Positions 54,599 to 63,856 of a stretch of DNA of 64,000 nt are shown piece by piece. Numbering within the stretch: the stretch's first letter is position 1; each line of letters opens with the position of its first letter. Both the position numbers and the translations under genes were made by a program. The notes beneath the pieces were generated by a model, which was given only the letters and a program-made list of their open reading frames with translations, was not told the DNA's origin and ran no database searches. Source of the stretch: an uncultured Eubacteriales bacterium (GTDB lineage: Bacteria > Bacillota > Clostridia > Oscillospirales > Oscillospiraceae); the NCBI GenBank assembly GCA_958402445.1, contig CATXTO010000006.1, forward strand, positions 1 to 64,000, read 5' to 3'.

Positions 54599-56390
54599 CA
54601 TCTGTCTGCAGGTGTTTCGGGTCCGGCCCGGCCTGTTCTGCGTGGAATACCTGATCTCCCTGCTGGGCGGCGTGTGCATGGCCTTTGCCGGCATCCTTCT
54701 GGAGACCTTTTTCAGTGCCGTCCTGGCCGTGCCTCAGGAGGGGCCGGTCCGGGCGCTCTGGCTGCTCCTGCTGCTGCTCCTCCTGCATGTAGCGCAGGGG
54801 GTGGCGGAGAGCGTCTCCGGATACTGCGGCGAGCGCTATGCCAACTGCTCAGTCTGCCATTTTACGGAGCAGATTAACCGAAAAACAGCGCGGCTAGACC
54901 CCATCGCGTTCGAGACGCCTGCTCAGCTTGACGCCGTAGAAAAGGCCTACGCCGGCGCCGTCAGCGCACGGCAAATTCTAAACACGGTTTTGGAGCTCGG
55001 CACATTCTACGTTCCATACTTTCTTCTCATCGGCTTTTATCTGTACCGCCAGCGTCCCATTCTGCTGCTGTGCCTGGTGCTGCTGTTTTTGCCCGCCCTG
55101 TTCGCAGAGCTGAGAAAGCTGAGGCGGTTTCGCCAGCTGGAGGAGGATGCCGCGCCCCTACGAAGAAAAAAGAACGCCTTTGCTTCCTATCTCTCCGCAA
55201 AGGCGTTTTTTAAAGAGACCAGGGTGCTAGGCGCCACAGCCTGGTTTCAGGAGAAGTTCTCAGGTGCCTGCGAGATGCTCCGGAAGTTAAAGGGAAAGGC
55301 ATACCGGTCTGCCAACCGGGCCAACTGTGCTTCGGCGCTGTGTACGGCGGCAGGTTATCTCGGGGTTCTCCTGCTGCTTCTGGACTCGGCCTTCCGGGGC
55401 CTGATTACTGTGCCGGCCTTTGCCGCGATTTTTGCCATGGTGGGCACGCTGTTCGGCGCCATGCAAGAGGCGATCTCCTATGGGCTGGGCAGCTTCGCAG
55501 AGGACTATGGAAAGATTCAAAACTACTGCGCGTTTCTGGATTTGAAGGAGCGGAGCGACGGCGGACTTCAGCCCGGGCCAATCCAGGAGGTCAGCTGCCG
55601 CGGCGTAGGCTTTTCCTACCCCTCCAAACCAGACGTGCTGCGCAATGTGACCTTAGAGCTCCACCGGGGAGAGATCGTGGCCCTGGTAGGGGAAAACGGG
55701 TCGGGAAAGTCCACACTGCTGCGCCTTCTGGCGGGCATCTACCAGCCCGCCTCCGGAGAAATCACGTACAACGGCATCCCTGCCAGCCAGCTCTCCCGGC
55801 AGGCTCTGTTTCAGGATACTACGTGCCTGTTCCAAAAGTTCGGAACCTATCAGATGACCGTGTCCGACAATGTTCACATTGGGGACTTTGCCAAGGGTGA
55901 AGCGGATATACAGGCCGCTTTGTCCGAGGCCGGCTTTCAGGGTCCCTCCCCGGACACGTTACTGGGTCGGGAGTTCGGTGGAACGGAGCTATCCGGTGGC
56001 CTGTGGCAGCGGCTCGCCCTGGCCCGGGCTATTTTCCGGCAGGGAGAACTTATTTGCCTGGATGAGCCCACTTCGGCCATTGATCCGGTGCAGGAGTCCC
56101 AGCTCTACCTGCGCATCGCCCAGCTATGCCAAGGAAAAGCCGCCTTGCTTGCAACCCACCGCCTGGGGATTGTCCGCTTGTGCTCCCGCATTCTCGTCCT
56201 TCGGAACGGCGAGATTGTGGCCTCCGGCACCCATGCGCAGCTCTTGAAAAGCAGCCCCTATTATCGCCGCCTGTGGAACAGTCAGGCAAGCCTATATCAG
56301 AAAAAGCCCGCCGAAGCGGCAAATTCGCCGCAGGGCGGGACAAGAGCGCCTAATATTAAAGAAAAAACTGAAACACCAGCAGCAAAATAA
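54576..56390 (+). CDS. ABC exporter half-transporter B (permease-ATPase)
   Basis: 604 aa from ATG 54576, seven bases after AAAGGGGG and inside the previous gene's 3' end. Six membrane helices (about 1-310) precede an ATPase with GENGSGKST, LSGGLWQRLALARA and ICLDEPTSAIDP. Both nucleotide sites of the predicted heterodimer look competent. The last 25 residues (KKPAEAANSPQGGTR) are a polar tail whose coding overlaps the convergent bofA gene by 35 bases. Confidence 0.9.
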   Translation: MRKHRFASICLQVFRVRPGLFCVEYLISLLGGVCMAFAGILLETFFSAVLAVPQEGPVRALWLLLLLLLLHVAQGVAESVSGYCGERYANCSVCHFTEQINRKTARLDPIAFETPAQLDAVEKAYAGAVSARQILNTVLELGTFYVPYFLLIGFYLYRQRPILLLCLVLLFLPALFAELRKLRRFRQLEEDAAPLRRKKNAFASYLSAKAFFKETRVLGATAWFQEKFSGACEMLRKLKGKAYRSANRANCASALCTAAGYLGVLLLLLDSAFRGLITVPAFAAIFAMVGTLFGAMQEAISYGLGSFAEDYGKIQNYCAFLDLKERSDGGLQPGPIQEVSCRGVGFSYPSKPDVLRNVTLELHRGEIVALVGENGSGKSTLLRLLAGIYQPASGEITYNGIPASQLSRQALFQDTTCLFQKFGTYQMTVSDNVHIGDFAKGEADIQAALSEAGFQGPSPDTLLGREFGGTELSGGLWQRLALARAIFRQGELICLDEPTSAIDPVQESQLYLRIAQLCQGKAALLATHRLGIVRLCSRILVLRNGEIVASGTHAQLLKSSPYYRRLWNSQASLYQKKPAEAANSPQGGTRAPNIKEKTETPAAK

Positions 56391-56610
56391 TGCCCGGGAG
56401 TCCTAAAATTCCCACAATCGCGGCGGTCACAAAATTTAGTTCAAATAAAATACCGGTGAAGCCGGACAGCAGATTTAACAAAAACAGGCACACAAATCCG
56501 AATCCGGTGTTAATCAGCAATTTAAAGATCAACTTCATCGGCGTCAGCAGGACCTTAATCAGCAGCAAGGCGAACAGAATGGGAATGGCAACGGCAATAA
56601 TTTCTTGCAT
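56356..56610 (-). CDS. bofA: BofA-family membrane protein (pro-sigma-K processing inhibitor type)
   Basis: 84 aa from ATG 56608-56610 behind AGGAGG. Two hydrophobic segments (about 4-25 and 32-60) and the BofA signature near the end: FELNFVTAAIVGILGLPGIILL. In Bacillus, BofA sits in the forespore outer membrane and holds SpoIVFB inactive until signalled. Its presence marks a sporulating lineage. The gene is convergent with the ABC exporter and their 3' ends overlap. Confidence 0.85.
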   Translation of the reverse strand: MQEIIAVAIPILFALLLIKVLLTPMKLIFKLLINTGFGFVCLFLLNLLSGFTGILFELNFVTAAIVGILGLPGIILLLVFQFFL

Positions 56611-57298
56611 AAGATACCTCCTGGGTTCCAACATTTTTCAAGTATTTTCCAGTATAACGCAGGCACGGCCGGGCAAGCTATGGCCGGACAGTTGATGTAC
56701 ATTTTGTTGAGACCGCCAGGTTCAGGCGTCTGGCGCAGAACGCTGAATCAAAGGACTGGACTCCATCATTACATCCACTGTCAAGCGTGTCGCACAGCAA
56801 TTGCATGTGGCCTGATGCGAACCGGCTGCCATGGCAAGCCGGGGCGGGCGAGAATTCGCCCGCCTGTACATAAACAAGCTTTCCTGGCTCTAGTATATAC
56901 GTGTCGGGGAATTTTTAGTATTCTAGCATAAAAAGATAGCAAATTCAATCCAAAAAATACCATACCCTCCCAGGCGTTCCTCGCCTTGGGAGGCACGCAC
57001 TGCCAACTTCTTCTTGGTTCAATCATTATAAAACCGGCGCCGCTTTTTGCGACGCCGGTTCATTGATTTCAGGACACGCTGAGACAGCTGCTTGAGCCGA
57101 AGGATTTGGGGGGAATAGTGTGAAAGAAAACCGTCAGAAATTTTTTACGTGCAAACAAGCGACTTTTTAAAAGGTCTTAAAAAGTCCTGCAGCCTATAGA
57201 CGGGGTCCTTTGGGACTTTTTCTACAGACTAAGGAGCGACCTGTGGTCGTTTCACGGGCGTGCAAAGCACACCCCCACAGGGACCACCTTCTGAGCGC
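56611..57298. other. 688-nt intergenic region with palindromes and repeats
   Basis: No gene is seen. It holds the bofA promoter region, a palindrome GGCGGGCGA/TCGCCCGCC (56843-56864), a hairpin AACCGGCGCCGC-TTTTT-GCGACGCCGGTT (57032-57060), and at 57180-57295 a block related to the repeats at 52590-52800 (GCGACC-TGT-GGTCGT, then GGGCGTGCAAAGCACACCCCC). Confidence 0.6.
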
Positions 57299-58237
57299 TC
57301 AGGCCTTACCGGCGCAGCCCAGCACGTCCACTAGTTTGTGGCGGACCAGCTCTTTGATGTTGGCTCGGGCGGGCTTCAGATACTCTCTGGGGTCGAATTT
57401 ATCCGGATGCTCGCAGAAAAACTTCCGAATGGTTCCCGTCATGGCCAGGCGCAAGTCCGAGTCAATGTTTATCTTGCACACGGCCATCCGCGCCGCCTGC
57501 CGCAGCTGGTCCTCCGGCACGCCAATAGCGCCGGGCATTTTGCCGCCGTAGGCGTTAATCATCTCCACGTATTCCTGGGGCACAGAGGAAGATCCGTGCA
57601 GGACAATGGGAAAGCCGGGCAGCCGACGGGAGACTTCCTCCAAAATGTCGAAGCGGAGCTGGGGCTTAGTACCGGGCCTAAACTTAAAAGCGCCGTGGCT
57701 GGTGCCGATGGCAATAGCAAGAGAATCCACCCCGGTCTTGGAGACAAACTCCTCCACCTCTTCCGGCCGGGTATAGGAGGAATCCTCCGCGGAGACCTTC
57801 ACCTCGTCCTCAATGCCGGCCAGAGTGCCCAGCTCGCCCTCCACCACCACGCCGTGGTCATGGGCGTATTCCACCACCTTACGGGTCAGCGCAATGTTCT
57901 CCGCAAAGGACTTGGAAGATCCGTCAATCATCACGGAGGTAAAGCCTCCGTCAATGCAGCTTTTGCAGGTCTCAAAATCGGGACCATGGTCCAAATGCAG
58001 CACAACCGGAATCTCCGGGCACTCCAAAATCGCAGCCTCTACCAGCTTAACCAAATACGTGTGGTTGGCATAGGCCCGGGCGCCCTTGGAAACCTGGAGG
58101 ATGACGGGTGCGCGCTCCTCCCGGCAGGCCTCGGTGATCCCCTGAACGATCTCCATATTGTTGACGTTGAACGCGCCAATCGCATAACCGCCTTCATAGG
58201 CTTTCCGGAACATTTCTGTACTGGTTGTCAGCGGCAT
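57299..58237 (-). CDS. fba: class II fructose-bisphosphate aldolase
   Basis: 312 aa. Zinc ligands are seen in VLHLDHGPDFE (first His with catalytic Asp), GVVVEGELGTLAG (Glu) and AIGTSHGAF and VLHGSSSVP (His residues). It cleaves fructose 1,6-bisphosphate in glycolysis. It is divergent from the phosphofructokinase gene, with back-to-back promoters, so the two consecutive glycolytic steps are encoded together. The mRNA leader contains a GGCGGCTTCGCCGCC hairpin (58262-58276). Confidence 0.95.
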   Translation of the reverse strand: MPLTTSTEMFRKAYEGGYAIGAFNVNNMEIVQGITEACREERAPVILQVSKGARAYANHTYLVKLVEAAILECPEIPVVLHLDHGPDFETCKSCIDGGFTSVMIDGSSKSFAENIALTRKVVEYAHDHGVVVEGELGTLAGIEDEVKVSAEDSSYTRPEEVEEFVSKTGVDSLAIAIGTSHGAFKFRPGTKPQLRFDILEEVSRRLPGFPIVLHGSSSVPQEYVEMINAYGGKMPGAIGVPEDQLRQAARMAVCKINIDSDLRLAMTGTIRKFFCEHPDKFDPREYLKPARANIKELVRHKLVDVLGCAGKA

Positions 58238-58291
58238 ATTGAACCACTCCTTTCAAACTACGGCGGCTTCGCCGCCTGTTCATCTAAATTC

Positions 58292-58319
58292 ATTATACCA
58301 CGAAACGCCGCAATTTCAA
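58292..58319 (-). promoter_or_regulatory. promoter of fba
   Basis: On the minus strand TTGAAA (58314-58319), 16 nt, TATAAT (58292-58297). Confidence 0.75.
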
Positions 58320-58328
58320 TTATAATGT

Positions 58329-58357
58329 TTGCCATTGGAAACTTTTTGTGCTATAAT
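58329..58357 (+). promoter_or_regulatory. promoter of pfp
   Basis: TTGCCA (58329-58334), 17 nt, TATAAT (58352-58357), nine bases from the fba -35 box. AGGAGG precedes the ATG at 58436. Confidence 0.75.
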
Positions 58358-58435
58358 TCTCATATCTATAGGGAAGAACACCTTGTTCTGTTCAATTTGT
58401 ATAATGAATTTAATATTTCCAGGAGGTAATCTAGA

Positions 58436-59680
58436 ATGTCTAACAAACCCCTGATTGGCGCCGCGGTCATCGGCCAATCCGGCGGCCCGTCCGCCGTCAT
58501 CAACGCCAGTGCCTATGGCGTCATACAAACCGCCTTGGCCAGCCAGACCATCACCAAGGTCTATGGAGCCTATCACGGCATAAAAGGCGTTCTCAACGAT
58601 CAGCTGATGATTTTAGATGAGGAGGACCCCCAGGAGCTGGAATACCTGCTCCACACCCCCTCCTCTGCCCTGGGCTCCTGCCGGTACAAAATCGCGGACC
58701 CGGACGCGGACGACACCGACTACCGTCGTATTCTTGAGATTTTCCAGAAATACAATATTCGGTATTTCTTTTACAATGGCGGAAACGATTCCATGGACAC
58801 CTGTAATAAAATCTCTAAGTATATGAACCGGGTGGGCTATGCGTGCCGGGTCATCGGCGTGCCCAAAACCATCGACAATGATTTGGCCGGCACCGACCAC
58901 TGCCCCGGCTTCGCCTCCGCCGCCAAATATATCGCTACCTCCGTCATGGAGGTTAGCCGGGACTGTCACGTCTACGACACCGGCATGGTCACCATCATCG
59001 AATGCATGGGCCGCCACGCAGGCTGGCTCACCGCCGCGGCCGCGCTGGCCGGCCTCAAGGGCGACGGACCGGACCTGGTGTATCTGCCGGAGGTGGACTT
59101 CGACATGGACCAATTCCTGGCCGATGTGAAACGCATTTATGCGGAAAAGAAGAACTGTATCGTCGCTGTTTCCGAAGGCATCCACTATGCGGACGGCTCC
59201 TTCGTCTCTGAGGCGAAAACCTCCGGTACCGACGGCTTCGGCCACGCCCAGCTGGGGGGCCTGGCGGCCCGGCTGGCGGAGGTGGTGAAAGCCGCCACCG
59301 GAGCCAAGGTGCGGGGCATTGAACTGAGCCTGCTGCAGCGTTGCGCGGCCCACTGCGCCTCCGGCACGGATATCCAGGAGGCCTTCCTCTCGGGCAAAAC
59401 CGCAGTGGAGGAAGCCCTGCGGGGCGCAACCGATCAAATGGTGGGCTTCCGCTGCACCCGGGATTCCGGCTCCTATCACTGTGAGCCGGTGCTATTTGAT
59501 CTTGCCCTGGTGGCGAACGCGGAGAAAAAGGTCCCCCGCGCCTGGATCAATGAAGCCGGCAACGGCATCACCCAGGACTTTATCGACTATTGTCTGCCCT
59601 TGATTCAGGGCGAGACGCGCATGGTGAAGGAGGACGGCCTGCCCCGTTTTGCCCAGTTAAAGCGTATTTTTGCAAAATAG
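58436..59680 (+). CDS. pfp: pyrophosphate-type 6-phosphofructokinase
   Basis: 414 aa. Family A PFK fold with IGQSGGPSAVINAS, YNGGNDSMDT, GVPKTIDNDLAGTDHCPG and ECMGRHAGWLTA. In ATP-dependent enzymes the second motif is GGDGS and the third PGTIDND. Here the Asp in GGNDS and the Lys in PKTIDND are the marks of pyrophosphate use. The first Asp of GGDD is Asn, a small deviation. It phosphorylates fructose 6-phosphate, reversibly if PPi-linked. Divergent from fba; ends at a strong terminator. Confidence 0.9.
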   Translation: MSNKPLIGAAVIGQSGGPSAVINASAYGVIQTALASQTITKVYGAYHGIKGVLNDQLMILDEEDPQELEYLLHTPSSALGSCRYKIADPDADDTDYRRILEIFQKYNIRYFFYNGGNDSMDTCNKISKYMNRVGYACRVIGVPKTIDNDLAGTDHCPGFASAAKYIATSVMEVSRDCHVYDTGMVTIIECMGRHAGWLTAAAALAGLKGDGPDLVYLPEVDFDMDQFLADVKRIYAEKKNCIVAVSEGIHYADGSFVSEAKTSGTDGFGHAQLGGLAARLAEVVKAATGAKVRGIELSLLQRCAAHCASGTDIQEAFLSGKTAVEEALRGATDQMVGFRCTRDSGSYHCEPVLFDLALVANAEKKVPRAWINEAGNGITQDFIDYCLPLIQGETRMVKEDGLPRFAQLKRIFAK

Positions 59681-59689
59681 AGCCGAACA

Positions 59690-59721
59690 GGGCGGCGCGC
59701 AACTCAAGCTGCGCGCCGCCC
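59690..59721. terminator. bidirectional terminator
   Basis: GGGCGGCGCGCA and TGCGCGCCGCCC form a perfect 12-bp stem between the convergent pfp and serpin genes; TGTTTATG follows. Confidence 0.85.
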
Positions 59722-59724
59722 TGT

Positions 59725-60984
59725 TTATGAGGATATCTCCGTCACCGTACCCATAAAAATTGGAAGCCCTGCATTGCAGTCCAGAATCAGATAGGCAAAA
59801 GGACGGTTTAAATACACGGCCTTATTTTCCTGCAGGGCCGCTGTCGCTTCCATAATGATTCCGGTCACAGCCGCAGCCTTGGTTCCATGGGCATCCAAAG
59901 ACAAAACAGTTTTGTGCAGCACCTCCCCCACATAGAGGCCGCTTTGTCCATCGCTCATCCGTGAAAAGTCGGCGTTCAAAGGGTCAAAGGCATCCGGCAT
60001 GCCCATCTCGGCCAAAAGTCCCTGCAATTTCACAGTATATTCAGTCTTAAATTCCGGGAGCATTACATCCACTGGGATTTGCTGCAGCTCCTCCAGCATC
60101 GTCTGGAGCTTCTCTCCGGTCAAACCATCCAGAGATTGCCCCAAAGAGCCACCTTCCCGGGGCAGCAGGCCCACAAATGCATAGGCTCCTCCCTCGTAGT
60201 ACTTGAGGAAGCCGGTAAATTCCTCATTTTCCAGATAGGCGTCTTCTTCGCTGTACAGCATGGTCACGGATTGGGCCTGCCCAAAGGCTGTTGTAAATTC
60301 TCCGGGCTGTACCTGAGTCTCTTCATAGGGCTCCTCCCAGGCGGCGTCGAAGGCCAGCGCGTTCGCCAGACACATCACGGCATCTGCAGGCATCTGGTCC
60401 AGGAGCTTTTCAATCAAATTGTCAGTGTGCTCCTGTACCCAGCGATTGATTTCCCGGCACGTGGCTTCGTCAAAGGCAGCCTGATAAGCGCTGGCGCCAT
60501 AATAATTTGCATTGGCCTGCAGGAAGCTCTGTGACACTGTGAAATCCTGACTATCCCGGAACCAGATGCCATTGGCCAGCCGCAGCGCCTCCATTTCCTC
60601 AGAAGACAGCCGCGCCAAATAGGACTGGAAATATGGGTTGAGCTCCGAGATGGGGCAGCCGAAAACCGTTTCCATTTGGGTCAGCGTCTCCCCGTCTGCA
60701 CCGTTTGCCGTCATGGCCAAAGCCAGCAGCACGGATAAGGGGGAAACCAGCACGTTTTCCCCTCCCTGTACGCTTCGCCGGAATAACTCTACGGAAAATT
60801 TTTGAACCGCCTCCGTAGTAGATGTCGCTAACGTCCTCCCACCTGCTGATTGTATGGGCTTCAAGCCGGACATTAAGTCCGTAGGCGCTTTGGCTGAAGC
60901 TGCGGTACAGCCCGCCAGCCCGGGGCTCAGCGCAAGGAACAACACGGCAGTGCACAGAATCTTCGCGATAATTCGTTTTTTCAT
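59725..60984 (-). CDS. serpin-family lipoprotein protease inhibitor
   Basis: 419 aa from ATG 60982-60984 behind GGAGGAG. Lipoprotein signal with LAGC (Cys about 26), so held outside the membrane. Serpin landmarks: NVLVSPLSVLLALAMTANGADGET near the N-terminus, FDAAWEEPYEE, and LDAHGTKAAAVTGIIMEA as the hinge and reactive-centre start, followed by AVYLNRPFAYLILD and IFMGTVTEI. The hinge has small residues as in inhibitory serpins. Gut bacteria use serpins against host or competing proteases; it may also tame the cell's own subtilisin (21187-25794). Confidence 0.9.
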   Translation of the reverse strand: MKKRIIAKILCTAVLFLALSPGLAGCTAASAKAPTDLMSGLKPIQSAGGRTLATSTTEAVQKFSVELFRRSVQGGENVLVSPLSVLLALAMTANGADGETLTQMETVFGCPISELNPYFQSYLARLSSEEMEALRLANGIWFRDSQDFTVSQSFLQANANYYGASAYQAAFDEATCREINRWVQEHTDNLIEKLLDQMPADAVMCLANALAFDAAWEEPYEETQVQPGEFTTAFGQAQSVTMLYSEEDAYLENEEFTGFLKYYEGGAYAFVGLLPREGGSLGQSLDGLTGEKLQTMLEELQQIPVDVMLPEFKTEYTVKLQGLLAEMGMPDAFDPLNADFSRMSDGQSGLYVGEVLHKTVLSLDAHGTKAAAVTGIIMEATAALQENKAVYLNRPFAYLILDCNAGLPIFMGTVTEISS

Positions 60985-61079
60985 AAGCTCCTCCTTGCTG
61001 TAAGATGTGAAACACTTAATGAAACAATCCCTACAGAGAAAAGGACGGAAACCATGGCGCCGCCGTTGCGAAAAAAGCT

Positions 61080-61103
61080 GCGCCGGGCATTTTTGCCCGG
61101 CGC
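61080..61103 (-). terminator. terminator of the phosphoribosyltransferase gene
   Basis: GCGCCGGGCA-TTTT-TGCCCGGCGC, followed on the minus strand by AGCTTTTTTC. Confidence 0.9.
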
Positions 61104-61165
61104 TAGAACTATGCTCGGCCGCTTCGCTGTTAAATTCGGAATGCTTATGTATTTGCAATCGAACG

Positions 61166-61720
61166 TTACACCTGAATCGAGCCGTCGGCGTTAAACAAAG
61201 GCAGCTTCTCCAAATAAATGATATCGCCCCGGTCCTGCGCCTCCCCTTCCGCCAAAATTGCCATACGTCCGGCGATGACGCCGCCGGCCTTCACCACCAA
61301 GGCCTCCAGCGCGGACAGGGACTCTCCCGTGGAAATCACATCGTCTACAATGAGAATTTTCTTGTCTTGAATCATTTCGGCGTCTGCGGTGTCCAAATAC
61401 AGATGTTGTTCCGCCGCGGTAGTAATTGAGTGAACTGCAGACTCGAATACCCCGGACATATAAAGCTTCGGTCCCTTGCGGGCGAGGAAATATTTTTTCG
61501 CTCCGCTTTGGCGCGCCATTTCATGAATCAACGGAATTCCCTTGGCCTCAGCGGTGATGAGGTAATCATACGGGGGAGCTTTTTTCAGCAGTTCCCTGGC
61601 TGCCGCTACGGTGAGCTCCTGGTCGCCAAAGATAACGAATGCGCCGATATAGAGCTCATCCGTCACCTTACAAATGGGCAGGTCCCGCTCCAATCCGGCA
61701 ATCTTCATGCGATAAACCAT
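61166..61720 (-). CDS. purine-type phosphoribosyltransferase
   Basis: 184 aa with GAGGAG before the ATG at 61718-61720. The PRPP-binding signature ILIVDDVISTGESL (about 121-134) is intact. DYLITAEAKGIPLIHEMARQSG and YFLARKGPKLY are close to the adenine/xanthine phosphoribosyltransferase group. Base specificity cannot be decided from sequence alone; APRT-like salvage or a regulatory PRTase are both possible. Confidence 0.85.
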   Translation of the reverse strand: MVYRMKIAGLERDLPICKVTDELYIGAFVIFGDQELTVAAARELLKKAPPYDYLITAEAKGIPLIHEMARQSGAKKYFLARKGPKLYMSGVFESAVHSITTAAEQHLYLDTADAEMIQDKKILIVDDVISTGESLSALEALVVKAGGVIAGRMAILAEGEAQDRGDIIYLEKLPLFNADGSIQV

Positions 61721-61877
61721 AAAATTCTCCTCGCTTCAAAAATAAATTGGGACCGGAGTCCCAAACGCTTCCTTATACTTAATTTTATTATATCGGCCCC
61801 TCTGGGAAAAGTCAAGCCGCCCGTTGCTCTGCTCGACGGGATGGTTTGAAGCCGAGCGACGGTCACTTTTAAAGGAT

Positions 61878-61905
61878 TTGACAGCATATGGTATAATAGT
61901 ATAAA
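61878..61905 (+). promoter_or_regulatory. promoter of the M50 peptidase gene
   Basis: TTGACA (61878-61883), 16 nt, TATAAA (61900-61905). A second TATAAT at 61892-61897 is present but badly spaced for this -35. Confidence 0.65.
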
Positions 61906-61966
61906 TAGCTTTTATGATTCATCGCTTTATTATTTAAAGATCATACCAGGAGAAAGGATTGTCCGG

Positions 61967-63139
61967 ATGAAAAAAGAGAAAAAGGAGACTAGAAAGGATT
62001 ATACATACATCAGGACGGCGCTATCCCTATTAACGGGGATCACGTGCGGTATTTTGCTGGGCCCTTATATCAAGTTCTTTTATGAACAAGGCGTGAATGC
62101 CGAAGTACTTTTACTCTTATTGGCGGTTTTGACGCTGATTCTATATGCCGTATTCTTTTTGCAGATCCTCATCCATGAAACCGGCCATTTGCTTTTTGGC
62201 ACCCTGACGGGCTACCGGTATTCCTCTTTCCGAATTGGCAGTTTCATGTGGATAAAGGAAAATGGGAAGCTTCGTTTCCGTAGATTGTCCCTTGCTGGCA
62301 CAGGCGGACAATGCCTGATGGCACCGCCAGACATGGTGGACGGAAAGCTTCCGGTTTTCCTGTACAATATGGGCGGCTCTATTCTAAATCTTGTTTTTGT
62401 TTTGATTTTCCTCAGTCTTTCCATGTTATGCGGCAACGCGCAACTCTTATCCCGGCTGTTTCAGGTTGCAGCCGTCACGGGACTTTACGACGCACTGGTC
62501 AACGGCATTCCCATGCGGTTTAAACTGTTGGATAACGATGGATACAACGCCCTTTCCCTGCGGAAAAGCAAAGGCGCCGTGCGTTTTTTCTGGATTGAAA
62601 TGAAGATAACCGAATTGACTGCAGCAGGGGTTCGTCTGAAAGACATGCCGGAGGAATGGTTTGTTGTTCCCACGGCGTCGGAACTGCAAACCAATATGGG
62701 CGTGACAATCGGCGTGTTTGTCTGCAACAGGCTGATGGACTGTCACCTTTTTAAGGAGGCAGACCGACTGATGGCACAGCTCCTTCAAGATCAGACCGCC
62801 ATAACCGGCTTGCATCGAGATTTGTTACTCTATGATCGTATTTATTGCGAACTGGTCGGTGAGAATCGCCAGGCCAGGCTGGAAGAGCTTCAAAACCAGC
62901 GACAAAAAAAGCTTTTGAAATTTCTGAAGAAATGCCCTTCCGTGCTGCGGACGAAATATACGTACTCCCTGCTTGCGGCGCAGGATTTGGCAACAGCAGA
63001 TCAAATCAAGCGGCAGTTCAAAGCATGCGCACGCACCTATCCGTACTCTATCGATATACAAAGCGAACGAGAGCTTATCAAAATAGCAGAAGATAAATTG
63101 TCTTCTGCCGTCTGCGCACCCGCGGTATCTCCCTGCTAA
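61967..63139 (+). CDS. M50-like membrane metalloprotease (HETGH)
   Basis: 390 aa. Two membrane helices (about 15-38, 45-68) are followed directly by the zinc motif HETGH in LQILIHETGHLLFGTL (about 68-72). After a loop come further helices (about 125-150, 155-175) and the third-ligand region GIPMRFKLLDNDGYNALSLR, close to the N/LDG motif of site-2 proteases. The last 190 residues are soluble and helical, resembling a TPR-like tail. No substrate is suggested by neighbours. A good ribosome site (AGGAGAAAGG) precedes the ATG. Confidence 0.8.
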   Translation: MKKEKKETRKDYTYIRTALSLLTGITCGILLGPYIKFFYEQGVNAEVLLLLLAVLTLILYAVFFLQILIHETGHLLFGTLTGYRYSSFRIGSFMWIKENGKLRFRRLSLAGTGGQCLMAPPDMVDGKLPVFLYNMGGSILNLVFVLIFLSLSMLCGNAQLLSRLFQVAAVTGLYDALVNGIPMRFKLLDNDGYNALSLRKSKGAVRFFWIEMKITELTAAGVRLKDMPEEWFVVPTASELQTNMGVTIGVFVCNRLMDCHLFKEADRLMAQLLQDQTAITGLHRDLLLYDRIYCELVGENRQARLEELQNQRQKKLLKFLKKCPSVLRTKYTYSLLAAQDLATADQIKRQFKACARTYPYSIDIQSERELIKIAEDKLSSAVCAPAVSPC

Positions 63140-63191
63140 ACGCCACAGACGGTTCCAAGTATAAGCCGATTCCATGAATGTGAAACGGAGA

Positions 63192-63232
63192 AATAAGTAC
63201 GCCGCAGGGGCCCCTGCGGCGCTTGCTTATTT
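63192..63232. terminator. bidirectional terminator
   Basis: AAATAAG, then CGCCGCAGGGG and CCCCTGCGGCG, then CTTGCTTATTT, forming a long nested palindrome at the convergent ends of the M50 gene and upp; it reaches six bases into the upp stop region. Confidence 0.85.
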
Positions 63233-63856
63233 GGTTCCAAAAATGCGATCCCCTGCGTCGCCCAAGCCCGGGACAATATAAGCATGCTCATTGAGCTTCT
63301 CGTCCACAGCCGCCACAAACAGGTCCACATCGGGATGCATTTGCCTTACCGTCTCGATGCCCTCCGGGCAGGCAATGATATGCATCAGCGTAATGGCTTT
63401 ACACCCGTATTCTTTAATAAAGGAGATTGCAGCCGCCGCGCTCCCGCCGGTGGCCAGCATGGGGTCGAGAACAAAAACCTGGCGTTCCGCGATGTCGTTG
63501 GGCATCTTGCAGTAATACTTTATGGGCATATGGGTTTCCGGGTCTCGGTACAGGCCTATGTGGCCGATTTTGGCGGAGGGTATCAAATCGATCATGGCAT
63601 CCACCATGCCCAGGCCGGCCCGAAGCACGGGAACCAGCGCCAGCTTTTTCCCGGAAAGGACCTGAACCTTTGCCGTGGAAATGGGCGTCTCAATTTCAAT
63701 CTCCTCCGTGGGAAGGTTTCTGGTTGCCTCGTAGCACATCAAAGCGGAGATCTCCCGAATGCTCTCCCGAAACTCTTTGACGCTGGTGGTTTTATTCCTG
63801 AGAATCGAAAGCTTATGCTGAATCAGCGGGTGATTCAATACGTGTACGCTACCCAT
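63227..63856 (-). CDS. upp: uracil phosphoribosyltransferase
   Basis: 209 aa, the usual length. Motifs: [29 protein letters not shown], the PRPP loop [18 protein letters not shown], and the C-terminal uracil-binding [13 protein letters not shown]. It makes UMP from uracil and PRPP. The ATG (63854-63856) overlaps the end of tsaB and follows AAAGGAAG. Confidence 0.96.
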   Translation of the reverse strand: MGSVHVLNHPLIQHKLSILRNKTTSVKEFRESIREISALMCYEATRNLPTEEIEIETPISTAKVQVLSGKKLALVPVLRAGLGMVDAMIDLIPSAKIGHIGLYRDPETHMPIKYYCKMPNDIAERQVFVLDPMLATGGSAAAAISFIKEYGCKAITLMHIIACPEGIETVRQMHPDVDLFVAAVDEKLNEHAYIVPGLGDAGDRIFGTK

